From Bradyrhizobium sp. MOS003 (GTDB taxonomy: Bacteria > Pseudomonadota > Alphaproteobacteria > Rhizobiales > Xanthobacteraceae), in the NCBI RefSeq assembly GCF_003020125.1, contig NZ_PYFW01000003.1:124001-188000 (forward strand): a stretch of DNA of 64,000 nt. The letters run 5' to 3'. Shown here piece by piece: positions 27,059 to 35,515 of this stretch. The notes under the pieces are model-generated. The model made no database searches. It had not been told where the DNA came from and worked only from the letters and a program-made list of their open reading frames with translations. Position 1 is the stretch's first letter. Every line of letters begins with the position of its first letter. The position numbers and the translations under genes are program-made.

Positions 27059-27976
27059 ATGACCCAGTTCAACGAGACTGATCTCACTGAAGCCGTCGTC
27101 AAGAGCTTCGACAGCACCCCCAATCCGCGCGCGAAATTCCTGCTCCAGGAATTGGTGAAGTCGCTGCACGATTACGTGAGCAAGACGGGTCTGACCTTCG
27201 AGGAATGGGACTACGCCATCGATTTCCTGACCCGCAGCGGGCAGAAATGCACCGATACCCGCCAGGAGTTCATCCTGCTGTCCGACGTGCTCGGCGTCTC
27301 GATGCTGGTTGACGCGGTCAACCATCGCGACCGCGACGGCGCCACCCAGACCACGGTGCTCGGCCCGTTCTATGTCGGCGAGCACAAGGTTACCGCGCAC
27401 GGCACCGACATCTCGCCGAACAATCAAACCGGCGAGCGGATGTTCGTTCAGAGCCGTGTCACCGACCTCAAGGGCAAGCCGCTGGCCAATGTCCCCGTCG
27501 ACGTCTGGCATGCCGACGATGACGGCTTCTACGACTCCCAGAAATCGAACTATGACGAGGTCGGCGCTTCGGCGCGGGCGCGGTTCATCACCGACAGCGA
27601 CGGCCGCTTCTTCTTCCGTACCATATTGCCGTGCAGCTATCCGATCCCGACCGACGGCCCCGTCGGCGAGATGATCGTGCAGACCAAGCGTCATCCGATG
27701 CGCCCGGCACATGTGCACTTCCTGGTGAACGCGAAGGGCTACGAGCCGCTGATCACCCACGTCTTCATGGACGGCGACAAATATCTGGATTCCGACGTCG
27801 TGTTCGGGGTCAAGGATGATCTCGTCGCCAAGGTCGCGCCGCGCACCGATCCCGCGATGCCCGACGGGACCAAGGCGAACGGTCAGTGGCATTTGATGAC
27901 TTACGAATTCCACCTCAAGCCCGGCGGTGGCATGGCGCCGACGCCGCTGGGGACGAAGACGGCAGAGCCCGCGTGA
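27059..27976 (+). CDS. intradiol ring-cleavage dioxygenase, hydroxyquinol 1,2-dioxygenase type
   Basis: 305 residues. An N-terminal helical dimerisation domain (about residues 10-95) precedes the beta-sandwich catalytic domain with LGPFYVGEH and VDVWHADDDGFYD. The non-haem Fe(III) ligands can be read as Tyr158, Tyr194 (CSYPIP), His218 and His220 (RPAHVHF). These enzymes open hydroxyquinol or catechol between the two hydroxyls. The N-terminal FTRSGQKC-like region and DAVNHR favour the hydroxyquinol group. No maleylacetate reductase adjoins, so any further steps lie elsewhere. Confidence 0.85.
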   Translation: MTQFNETDLTEAVVKSFDSTPNPRAKFLLQELVKSLHDYVSKTGLTFEEWDYAIDFLTRSGQKCTDTRQEFILLSDVLGVSMLVDAVNHRDRDGATQTTVLGPFYVGEHKVTAHGTDISPNNQTGERMFVQSRVTDLKGKPLANVPVDVWHADDDGFYDSQKSNYDEVGASARARFITDSDGRFFFRTILPCSYPIPTDGPVGEMIVQTKRHPMRPAHVHFLVNAKGYEPLITHVFMDGDKYLDSDVVFGVKDDLVAKVAPRTDPAMPDGTKANGQWHLMTYEFHLKPGGGMAPTPLGTKTAEPA

Positions 27977-27989
27977 GGGCGGCTCGAAT

Positions 27990-28880
27990 TCATCCCCCGA
28001 TGTAGGCTGCCAACTCGTCGGGCGTTCCCTTCGGAAAGGCTTCCTTCAGATAATCGAGGAAAGCGGAGACGCGCGCACTTAGCAATCGCCGCGAGGGATA
28101 GAGTGTCCACAGGGCGATGTCGGGTCCCTCGACGTCGCCCCAGCGTACCAGTGTGCCAGCAGCCAGATCATGACTGACCAGCGACAGCGGCAGCCGCGCA
28201 GCACCGACGCCGGCTCGAACCGCGTCGCGGACCATCATCAGCGATGACAGGCGAAGCACCGGGTCGACGGCAATGCGCGATGTGCCGGCTGGTCGCCTGA
28301 TGTCCCAGGCTGCGGTCTCATCATTTCCGCGCACCACGGCTGGAACGGCCAGATCACGCTTTGGACGTTTCAGGGTGGGGCCGGCCACGACCACCAGTCG
28401 GTCGCGCAGGAAGATGCGACCGACGAGGCCTTCATCCGGATCGGGATTGACCCGGATCACGAGATCAAAACCCTCCTCGATCATGTCGACTTGGCGATCA
28501 TCCGTCGTTACCTCGAGCCGGACCTGCGGATGCAGAAGCGCGAAGCCGGCCGCGAGTCGGCCCATGGCACTTTGCGAAAAGAGCAGGGGAGCGTTGATCC
28601 GCAACTTGCCCTTGGGCTTGTCCCCGCCCGAGGCGATCGCAGCCGCTGTCTCGTCGAGCTCGGTGAGGAGTGCTCCCGTCCGCTCGTGAAGAGCTCGTCC
28701 TTCCTGGGTGAGTTTGAGCGTGCGCCCGCCGCGCTCGAAGAGACGCAGATCGAGACTGCTCTCGAGCTCGGACACGCGCCGGGACAAGGTCGCTTTCGGA
28801 CGTCCCGCGGCGCGCGCTGCTTTTCCGAACCCCCCGTGGCGGGCGACGAGGTTGAAATCGGCCAGGGCAAGCAAATCCAT
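27990..28880 (-). CDS. LysR-family transcriptional regulator
   Basis: 296 residues from the ATG at 28880 with GGTGG upstream (MDLLALADFNLVARHGGFGKAARAAGRPKATLSRRV); a GTG at 28889 is the alternative. The helix-turn-helix is at residues 5-60, and the effector domain follows (LRINAPLLFSQSAMGRLAAGF). It converges with the dioxygenase gene (14 bp) and is divergent from the NmrA-like gene, which is its most likely target. Confidence 0.9.
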   Translation of the reverse strand: MDLLALADFNLVARHGGFGKAARAAGRPKATLSRRVSELESSLDLRLFERGGRTLKLTQEGRALHERTGALLTELDETAAAIASGGDKPKGKLRINAPLLFSQSAMGRLAAGFALLHPQVRLEVTTDDRQVDMIEEGFDLVIRVNPDPDEGLVGRIFLRDRLVVVAGPTLKRPKRDLAVPAVVRGNDETAAWDIRRPAGTSRIAVDPVLRLSSLMMVRDAVRAGVGAARLPLSLVSHDLAAGTLVRWGDVEGPDIALWTLYPSRRLLSARVSAFLDYLKEAFPKGTPDELAAYIGG

Positions 28881-28982
28881 CTGTTCCACCAGTGAGACAA
28901 CCTATCCAAATATAGCGTCTATCGGACCGCATGTGGATCACTAATTTCCGGGATGTCTTCTGACCCAAACCGGAGTGATCCC

Positions 28983-29852
28983 ATGACCATCCTCGTAACC
29001 GGCGCAACCGGCACCATCGGCCGCCAAGTCGTTGAACAACTCGTCAAGCGGGGCGCGGATGTGCGCGCCCTCGTCCGAAATCCTGCCAAGGCCAACTTCC
29101 CTTCAGGTGTCGCCGTCGCCCAGGGCGACTTGCTGGACGTCGATTCCTTGCGCAGTGCGTTCTCAGGCGTCTCGACCCTGTTCCTGCTCAACGCCGTGGT
29201 GCCGGATGAATTCACCCAGGCGCTGACTGCGCTCAACCTCGCAAGAGAGGCGGGCATCGAGCGGTTCGTTTATCTGTCGGTGATCCACAGCGACCGCTAC
29301 GTCAACGTGCCGCACTTTGCCGGCAAGTTCGGTGTCGAGCGCATGATCGAGCAGATGGGGTTCAATGCCACTATCCTGCGCCCCGCGTACTTCATGAACA
29401 ACGAACTCATGATCAAGGATGCGGTGACCGGGTACGGCGTCTATCCCATGCCGATCGGCAGCAAGGGACTGGCGATGATCGACGCGCGCGACATCGGCGA
29501 GATCGCGGCGATCGAATTGGTCCGCCGCGAGACATCCGCCACGCCGCTTCCGCTCGATCGCGTCAATCTCGTTGGTCCCGATACATTGACTGGCGCGAAA
29601 GCTGCGGCGATCTGGTCGGACGTGCTTGGGCGCACGATCGCCTATGGCGGTGACGACACCACCGGATTCGAAAAGAACCTCAGGCAGTTCATGCCCGGCT
29701 GGATGGCTTTCGACATGCGGGTGATGAGCGAGCGCTTCCTCTCGGAGGGAATGATCCCGGAGGCCGGCGACGTCAAGCGTCTGACGGATATTCTCGGCCG
29801 TCCCTTGCGTTCCTATCGCGACTTCGTCGCCGAGATCGCGGCCTCTGCCTGA
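28983..29852 (+). CDS. NmrA-like NAD(P)-binding protein
   Basis: 289 residues from the ATG at 28983. The atypical SDR/NmrA nucleotide motif TGATGTIGRQVVEQL is at residues 6-20, followed by VRALVRNP, which favours NADP, and then GDLLDVDSLRSAF. Catalytic Tyr-x3-Lys is absent, as usual in this group, which includes quinone oxidoreductases, azoreductase-like enzymes and redox-sensing proteins. It is divergent from the LysR gene, with about 100 bp between them. Substrate unknown. Confidence 0.85.
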   Translation: MTILVTGATGTIGRQVVEQLVKRGADVRALVRNPAKANFPSGVAVAQGDLLDVDSLRSAFSGVSTLFLLNAVVPDEFTQALTALNLAREAGIERFVYLSVIHSDRYVNVPHFAGKFGVERMIEQMGFNATILRPAYFMNNELMIKDAVTGYGVYPMPIGSKGLAMIDARDIGEIAAIELVRRETSATPLPLDRVNLVGPDTLTGAKAAAIWSDVLGRTIAYGGDDTTGFEKNLRQFMPGWMAFDMRVMSERFLSEGMIPEAGDVKRLTDILGRPLRSYRDFVAEIAASA

Positions 29853-29913
29853 GGCTCGCCAGCGCATGGCTGCATCGCTCGCCACTCCTCATGTGGCGAG
29901 CAGGCAGCGTTGA

Positions 29914-31644
29914 TCAGCGCGCGTGCAGCAGCGCCAGCAGCAAGACGACGGCGCAGGCAAGCGCTGCTGTCGTCAGCTTCCAGAACATCAGCGGGCTGCG
30001 CTCCAGGAGCGGCGTGATCCGCGTGTCGAGATAGGCCGGATTAGGGTTTCGAAGCTCGAAGATGAACTCCGAGAGATCTTCGTGCCGCTTGGTGGGATCG
30101 GGATGGAGCGCGCGGCGGAGGGCGCCGTCGATCCAGGCCGGCACGTTGCGGTCGTCGTCTGCGGCGCGATATTTGAGCCTCCGCACGTCCGCCTTGCGCC
30201 GGATCCTGGCAATCTGAGTGCCGTAGGGAAGCCTTCCCGTCAGCATCTGGTAGCAGATCACGGCCAGCGAAAACATGTCGGAGCGCGGCGAGCCGCCTTG
30301 CCCGAGAAAATACTCCGGCGCCGTATACTGGACCGTGCCCAGGATGTCGTCGGTCTCGTCCGGCGGCGCCGCTTCCGCGACGCCGGCCACCCGGACCGAT
30401 CCGAAGTCGATGATCTTGGCAGTCCCGGTCTTGTCGATCAGGATGTTGTCGGGCCGGAGGTCCTGATGCAGCATCTCCATGCGGTGGAAGGCGCGCAGGC
30501 CCGCGGCGATCTGCTCGATGAGGCCGCGGACGGTTTCGAGGTCGGCGCGCGGATTGTCGGTCATCCACTGTTTCAAGGTCTGGCCTTCGACGAACTCGGT
30601 CGCGACGTAGAGGTAGCTGCGCCGCCTCGACTGCGACAGCGGCTTCAGCACGTGCGGGCTGTCGATCCGGCGTGCGATCCACTCCTCCATCAGGAAACGC
30701 TTGAGATAGGCGGCATTGTCGCGCAAATCGACCGACGGCAGCTTGAGCGCGACCGGCTGCTCGGTCTCGACGTCGACGGCGAGATAGATGTGGCTGCGGC
30801 TGCTGCCGTGGATTTCCCTAATGATGCGGTAGCCGTCGAACATCGCGCGCGGCTCCGGCAGCGGAGGCAGCGGCAATTGTGAGGTCTGATTGAAGATGCC
30901 GGCCGGCTCGCGCTGCGGCACCGCGTCGATGCGCAGGATCTGGACCGTGATGTTGTCGTCACTGCCGCGCCGGTAGGCCTCCTCGACGATCGCCTTTGCC
31001 GCTCCGTCGAGCTCGCCGGCGTGCTCGTTCAGCGCGCTCGTGATGAAGCGCGCGTCGACGAATTCGTAGGCGCCGTCGGTCGCCAGCAGGAAGATGTCGC
31101 CGGCCTCGACCTCGAACGCCTGGTAGTCGATCTCGAGCTGTGGGTTGATCCCGAGCGCGCGGCCGAGATAGGTCTGCTCCGACGACACGATGATGCGATG
31201 ATCGTCGGTCAGCTGCTCCAGCGCCTTGCCGGCGACGCGGTAGATGCGGCAGTCGCCGACATGGAAGATGTGCGCCGTGGTCGCCTTGATGACCATGGCG
31301 CTGAGGGTGCAGACATAGCCCTTGTCGCGGTCATAGGCATATTGGCTCTTGCGCGTCTGCGCATGCAGCCAGGAATTGGTGGCATCCAGCACGCGGCGGG
31401 CGGAGGTCTTCACCGTCCAGGACTCCGATGTGCAGTAATAGTCCATCAGGAAGCTCTTGACCGCCGACTCGCTGGCGATCTGGCTCACCGTACTGCTGGA
31501 GATGCCGTCGGCGAGGACCGCTGCGATGCCTTTCAGGCCGAGCAGCGGCTCCTCTGGAATCAGGACGCCGTGAAAATCCTGATTGATGGCCTTGCGGCCC
31601 TTGTCGGAGTGCTGGCCGACCGAGATCAGGAGTCCGCGGGTCAT
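29914..31644 (-). CDS. PP2C phosphatase - Ser/Thr protein kinase fusion, membrane anchored
   Basis: About 576 residues. Residues 1-245 are a PP2C phosphatase (DKGRKAINQDFHG, VLADGIS, GDCRIYRV, ATDGAYEFVD, GSDDNITVQI). Residues 265-545 are a Hanks-type kinase (VALKLP lysine, catalytic loop HQDLRPDN, DFGSV, APEYF). A single helix at the C-terminus (ALACAVVLLLALL) anchors it. The catalytic loop has HQD in place of HRD and Arg in place of the usual Lys of DLKPxN. The gene is 58 bp downstream of the formate/nitrite channel gene on the same strand, in a nitrate assimilation locus. A comparable kinase sits in the Pseudomonas nas region. The ATG at 31644 has AGG at 8 bp; ATG 31650 and GTG 31653 are also in frame. 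Confidence 0.9.
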   Translation of the reverse strand: MTRGLLISVGQHSDKGRKAINQDFHGVLIPEEPLLGLKGIAAVLADGISSSTVSQIASESAVKSFLMDYYCTSESWTVKTSARRVLDATNSWLHAQTRKSQYAYDRDKGYVCTLSAMVIKATTAHIFHVGDCRIYRVAGKALEQLTDDHRIIVSSEQTYLGRALGINPQLEIDYQAFEVEAGDIFLLATDGAYEFVDARFITSALNEHAGELDGAAKAIVEEAYRRGSDDNITVQILRIDAVPQREPAGIFNQTSQLPLPPLPEPRAMFDGYRIIREIHGSSRSHIYLAVDVETEQPVALKLPSVDLRDNAAYLKRFLMEEWIARRIDSPHVLKPLSQSRRRSYLYVATEFVEGQTLKQWMTDNPRADLETVRGLIEQIAAGLRAFHRMEMLHQDLRPDNILIDKTGTAKIIDFGSVRVAGVAEAAPPDETDDILGTVQYTAPEYFLGQGGSPRSDMFSLAVICYQMLTGRLPYGTQIARIRRKADVRRLKYRAADDDRNVPAWIDGALRRALHPDPTKRHEDLSEFIFELRNPNPAYLDTRITPLLERSPLMFWKLTTAALACAVVLLLALLHAR

Positions 31645-31710
31645 CGTCATCACCTGAAGGGGGAAGCCTCACCCTGCTCGGGCGAGGCTTCCCTGTCGAG
31701 ACGTATTCGA

Positions 31711-32550
31711 TCAGGCCACGAAGCGAGGCTTGGCCGCCTTGTCGAACTGGCGCTTGGGCTTGGTGAGGACGTGCGTGGTGTAGAGGGTCATGCCGGTGAA
31801 GGCGAGGCCGCCCACGAGGTTGCCGAGCACGGTCGGGATCTCGTTCCAGATCAGATAATCCATGATCGAGAATTTCGCATGAAGCATCAGGCCCGACGGG
31901 AAAAGGAACATGTTCACGACGGAATGCTCGAACACCATGTAGAAGAACACCAGGATCGGCATCCACATCGCGATGACCTTGCCGGGCACCGAGGTTGAGA
32001 TCATGGCGCCGACGACGCCGGTCGAGACCATCCAGTTGCAGAGCATGCCGCGCATGAACAGCGTCGCCATGCCGGCCGCGCCGTGTGCGGCATAGCCGAG
32101 CGTCCGGCCTTCGCCGATGTTGCCGATCGCCGCGCCGACCTTGTCGGGCGCCTGCGTGAAGCCGAAGGTCGTGACGAAGGCCATCATGAAGGCCACGGTG
32201 AAGGCGCCGGCGAAATTGCCGACGAACACCAGACCCCAGTTGCGCAGTACGCCGCCGATCGTGACGCCCGGGCGCCTGTCGATCAGGGCGAGCGGCGAGA
32301 GCACGAACACGCCGGTCAGGAGATCGAAGCCCAGCAGATAGAGCATGACGAAGCCGACCGGAAACAGCAGCGCTCCGACCAGCGGCTGGCCCGTGTTCAC
32401 GTTGATCGTGACGGCGAACCAGGCCGCGAGAGCCAGGATGGCGCCGGCCATGTAGGCGCGGATGATGGTATCCCGGGTGGACATGAAGATCTTGGACTCG
32501 CCCGCATCCACCATCTTGGTGACGAATTCCGAAGGCGCGAGATACGACAT
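31711..32550 (-). CDS. formate/nitrite transporter (FNT family)
   Basis: 279 residues from an ATG with AAAAGGAA upstream. It is a six-helix channel that forms pentamers in the inner membrane and passes formate or nitrite. The central-pore histidine motif is FEHSVVNMF. Other family segments are GAAIGNIGEG and the repeated GN(F/L)xGG elements (VGNFAGAFTVAF, LGNLVGGLAF). The context (nitrate reductase genes to the right, kinase/phosphatase downstream) favours nitrite movement, possibly nitrite uptake or export balance. This is inferred from position, not from a diagnostic residue. Confidence 0.92.
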   Translation of the reverse strand: MSYLAPSEFVTKMVDAGESKIFMSTRDTIIRAYMAGAILALAAWFAVTINVNTGQPLVGALLFPVGFVMLYLLGFDLLTGVFVLSPLALIDRRPGVTIGGVLRNWGLVFVGNFAGAFTVAFMMAFVTTFGFTQAPDKVGAAIGNIGEGRTLGYAAHGAAGMATLFMRGMLCNWMVSTGVVGAMISTSVPGKVIAMWMPILVFFYMVFEHSVVNMFLFPSGLMLHAKFSIMDYLIWNEIPTVLGNLVGGLAFTGMTLYTTHVLTKPKRQFDKAAKPRFVA

Positions 32551-32913
32551 CGATGGTTCCTTTTGCTTCGTAAGTGAGATCGGCGCGCTCCCTTGGAAGA
32601 GAGTGCGGCTGAACGTCATTGGTCGTGCGGACTGGTTTGCCGCGCACGATGGCTATGGAAGGTTTGGAAGCCTTGGGAATCGCGTCACGACGACTGAGCC
32701 GGGGAGGGCCGCGAAGCAGTTGAGCTTCCTGGCTGCAGCCGCCAGAGGCTGCAACATTGCGGCGAGCCGCAGTCTTCGTTGACGACAAAGGAAGTGCAAG
32801 TCGCGTGCCGGGCGGAATTTATAAAATTATATAGCAATAGCAATTGGATGTCAGGTAACCCGAGTTGAGTTTTGCAAGCTCTGCGGCCTTTTACTTAGGC
32901 GGCTGCATAAGAT

Positions 32914-32928
32914 TTGTGCGTCGCACAA
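32914..32928. promoter_or_regulatory. 15-bp palindrome, candidate activator site
   Basis: TTGTGCG-T-CGCACAA is a perfect palindrome about 105 bp upstream of the sigma-54 promoter candidate, a normal distance for an enhancer-binding protein such as NtrC. Its half-sites do not match the enteric NtrC consensus orientation, so the protein that would bind is uncertain. Confidence 0.4.
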
Positions 32929-33030
32929 GGAGTGAGCAGATCGCAAATTTCGCGTGCGAAAAACACTATGGCAGTCTGGCGCGCCACATTTATTAGATTG
33001 AATATTCGCAAGTTTTCGAAACGCGGTGCT

Positions 33031-33047
33031 TGGCACGAAGCTTGAAT
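33031..33047 (+). promoter_or_regulatory. sigma-54 (-24/-12) promoter candidate for nrtA
   Basis: TTGGCACGAAGCTTGAA fits the RpoN consensus TTGGCACG-N4-TTGCA except for A in place of C in the -12 GC. The GG and -12 G have the required 10-bp spacing. It lies about 184 bp before nrtA, leaving a long leader. Nitrogen-controlled sigma-54 transcription of nitrate uptake genes is well known in proteobacteria. Confidence 0.6.
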
Positions 33048-33102
33048 GGTTCCAATCCGACGCCATTGAAGCCGTCCCGCGAGACTTCTCATCCGAATTT
33101 GC

Positions 33103-33161
33103 TGACGCCACCAGACGGGGAACCCCCGTCGCGCGTTCGCATGCGCCTTTTTCTGGCGTCA
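33103..33161 (+). promoter_or_regulatory. nrtA leader with terminator-like hairpins (NasT-type attenuation candidate)
   Basis: TGACGCCA (33103-33110) and TGGCGTCA (33154-33161) form a perfect 8-bp outer stem. Inside are a 7-bp hairpin GACGGGG-AAC-CCCCGTC (33114-33130) and a short GCGC stem (33131-33146) followed by a run of five T (33148-33152). CCAGA next to the left outer arm can also pair with TCTGG at the right arm, so alternative folds exist. Rhizobial nas genes are controlled by the NasS-NasT antiterminator acting on such leaders. The assignment is inference. Confidence 0.5.
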
Positions 33162-33230
33162 CGGACGGACCGGGCTGCTCGTGCGCACTGACGCCATCAT
33201 TCGCAAACGACGCAAAGGACGACACCGCCT

Positions 33231-34547
33231 ATGACCAAGCGCATTCGCCGGCCTTCGGATTCGGGCCTCAGCCGCCGTCAATTGTTGAAGGCCACCGGGA
33301 GCACCGCCGCTCTTCTCGCCGCCGCCAAACTCAATTTCCCCGCCGGCGCATTCGCGCAGGATGCAGGCCCCGAGGTCAAGGGCGCCAAGCTAGGCTTCAT
33401 CGCGCTCACCGACGCGACCCCACTGTTCGTTGCCAAGGAGAAGGGCATCTTCGCCAAATACGGCATGCCCGATGTCGAGGTCCAGAAGCAGGCCTCCTGG
33501 GGCACCACGCGCGACAACCTCGTGCTCGGCTCGGAAGGCAACGGCATCGACGGCGCGCACATCCTGACCCCGATGCCGTATCTGATCTCGGCTGGCAAGG
33601 TGACGCAGAACAACCAGCCGACGCCGATGTACATCCTGGCGCGTCTGAACCTGAACGGTCAGTGCATCTCGGTCGCAAAGGAATATGCCGACCTCAAGAT
33701 CGGAATCGACACCGCGCCCTTCAAGGCGGCGCTGGAGAAGAAGAAGGCCGGCGGCAAGGCCGTGAAGGCGGCGATGACCTTCCCCGGCGGCACGCATGAT
33801 CTCTGGATTCGCTACTGGCTCGCAGCCGGCGGCATCGATCCTGACAAGGACATCGAGACCATCGTGGTGCCGCCGCCGCAGATGGTCGCCAACATGAAGG
33901 TTGGCACCATGGATTGCTTCTGCGTTTGCGAGCCCTGGAATCTCCAGCTGATCCACCAGAACATCGGCTACACCGCGATCACCACCGGCGAACTCTGGGA
34001 CAAGCATCCGGAGAAGTCGTTCGGTATGCGCGCGGCCTGGGTCGACAAATATCCGAAGGCCGCGAAAGCGCTGCTGATGGCCGTGATGGAAGCCCAGCAA
34101 TGGTCCGAGAAGATGGAGAACCGCGAAGAGGCAGCGGCGATCTGCGCCAAGCGGCAGTGGATCAATTGCCCGGTTGAGGACGTCACCGATCGCATGAAGG
34201 GCAAGTTCGACTACGGCACCGGCCGCGTGGTCGAGAACTCGCCGCAGCAGATGCGCTTCTGGAAGGATCAGGCCTCTTACCCCTTCCAGAGCCACGACCT
34301 CTGGTTCCTCACCGAGGATATCCGTTGGGGCAAGTACGAGCCGGGCTTCGACACCAAGGCGCTGATCGCCAAGGTCAATCGTGAGGACCTTTGGAAGGAT
34401 GCGGCCAAGACGCTCGGCGTCGCGGCGGCAGACATCCCGGCCTCCACATCGCGTGGCAAAGAGACCTTCTTCGACGGCAAGGTTTTCGATCCCGAAAATC
34501 CGGCCGCATATCTGAAGTCGCTCGCGATCAAGCGCGTCGAAGTCTGA
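33231..34547 (+). CDS. nrtA: nitrate ABC transporter substrate-binding protein (NrtA/CmpA family)
   Basis: 438 residues. The twin-arginine signal SRRQLLKATGSTAALLAAA ends near AFAQDAG, so it is exported to the periplasm. Mature-domain family features include LGFIALTDATPLFVAKEKGIFAKYG, HILTPMPYLISAG, FPGGTHDLWIRYWLAAGGIDP and CVCEPWNLQLI. It captures nitrate (perhaps nitrite) for the permease and ATPase encoded next. First gene of a run ending with nitrate reductase at 40794; corresponds in order to the B. diazoefficiens nitrate assimilation cluster. Confidence 0.92.
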   Translation: MTKRIRRPSDSGLSRRQLLKATGSTAALLAAAKLNFPAGAFAQDAGPEVKGAKLGFIALTDATPLFVAKEKGIFAKYGMPDVEVQKQASWGTTRDNLVLGSEGNGIDGAHILTPMPYLISAGKVTQNNQPTPMYILARLNLNGQCISVAKEYADLKIGIDTAPFKAALEKKKAGGKAVKAAMTFPGGTHDLWIRYWLAAGGIDPDKDIETIVVPPPQMVANMKVGTMDCFCVCEPWNLQLIHQNIGYTAITTGELWDKHPEKSFGMRAAWVDKYPKAAKALLMAVMEAQQWSEKMENREEAAAICAKRQWINCPVEDVTDRMKGKFDYGTGRVVENSPQQMRFWKDQASYPFQSHDLWFLTEDIRWGKYEPGFDTKALIAKVNREDLWKDAAKTLGVAAADIPASTSRGKETFFDGKVFDPENPAAYLKSLAIKRVEV

Positions 34548-34605
34548 TGCAGCCAGCGGCCGCCTCAGGGCGGCCGCATCTTCCTTGAGCCGGAGAGATA
34601 GAGCG

Positions 34606-35502
34606 ATGAATATGCCTGCAACGAAGATGGACATTGAGACCGCCGCGCCTGTGAGCGCCGCCGCTCCGGTCGTCGCGATGACTCCGAAGCGGCCGCCGCG
34701 CAGTGAGGCTTATGCGCGGATGGCGAAGGAGACCGCGGTGCGCGTGATCCCGCCGATCGTCGTGATCGCGCTGTTGATGCTGGTGTGGGAACTCGTTTGC
34801 CGCCGCGCCGGCTCGGCGTTGCCGCCGCCATCGAAAGTATTCAAGGACACCAAGGAACTGATCGTCGATCCGTTCTTCGATCATGGCGGCATCGACAAGG
34901 GTCTGTTCTGGCATCTCTCCGCCAGCCTCCAGCGCGTCGCCTTCGGCTACTCGCTCTCCGCCATCGCCGGCATCGCGCTCGGTGTGCTGGTCGGACAATC
35001 GGTATGGGCCATGCGCGGGCTCGATCCGCTGTTCCAGGTGTTGCGCACCATCCCGCCGCTGGCCTGGCTGCCGCTCTCGCTCGCGGCGTTCCGCGACGGC
35101 CAGCCCTCGGCGATCTTCGTCATCTTCATCACCTCGATCTGGCCGATCATCATCAACACCGCGGTGGGCATTCGCAACATTCCGCAGGATTATCGCAACG
35201 TCGCCGCGGTGGTGCAGCTCAACCCGCTCGAGTTCTTCGCCAAGATCATGATCCCGGCGGCGGCGCCCTACATCTTCACGGGGCTTCGCATCGGCATCGG
35301 TCTCTCCTGGCTCGCCATCATCGCCGCGGAAATGCTTATCGGCGGCGTCGGGATCGGCTTCTTCATCTGGGACGCCTGGAACTCCTCGCATATCAGCGAG
35401 ATCATTCTGGCGCTGTTCTATGTCGGCATCATCGGGTTCGTGCTCGATCGCATGATCGCGGGCCTCGGCAAGATCGTAACGCGCGGCACGGCCCAGGGCT
35501 GA
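34606..35502 (+). CDS. nrtB: nitrate ABC transporter permease
   Basis: 298 residues from the ATG at 34606, preceded by GGAGAGA. A cytoplasmic N-terminus of about 45 residues leads into six helices. The EAA-type loop is in VVQLNPLEFFAKIMIPAAAPY, and LRIGIGLSWLAIIAAEML is typical of nitrate, sulphonate and taurine permeases. It forms the homodimeric channel for nitrate, with the ATPase 13 bp downstream. Confidence 0.9.
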   Translation: MNMPATKMDIETAAPVSAAAPVVAMTPKRPPRSEAYARMAKETAVRVIPPIVVIALLMLVWELVCRRAGSALPPPSKVFKDTKELIVDPFFDHGGIDKGLFWHLSASLQRVAFGYSLSAIAGIALGVLVGQSVWAMRGLDPLFQVLRTIPPLAWLPLSLAAFRDGQPSAIFVIFITSIWPIIINTAVGIRNIPQDYRNVAAVVQLNPLEFFAKIMIPAAAPYIFTGLRIGIGLSWLAIIAAEMLIGGVGIGFFIWDAWNSSHISEIILALFYVGIIGFVLDRMIAGLGKIVTRGTAQG

Positions 35503-35515
35503 GGGAGAAACGTAC

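Larger units (their letters stand above)
32551..33230. promoter_or_regulatory. nitrate-locus divergent control region (680 bases)
   Basis: No gene is apparent here. The stretch is locally AT-rich (near 32818-32850), unlike the rest of the window. It carries two short palindromes (32914-32928, and TTCGCGTGCGAA at 32949-32960), a sigma-54 promoter candidate (33031-33047) and a leader that can fold into nested hairpins with a T run (33103-33161). It must serve the channel gene leftward and nrtA rightward. Confidence 0.65.
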
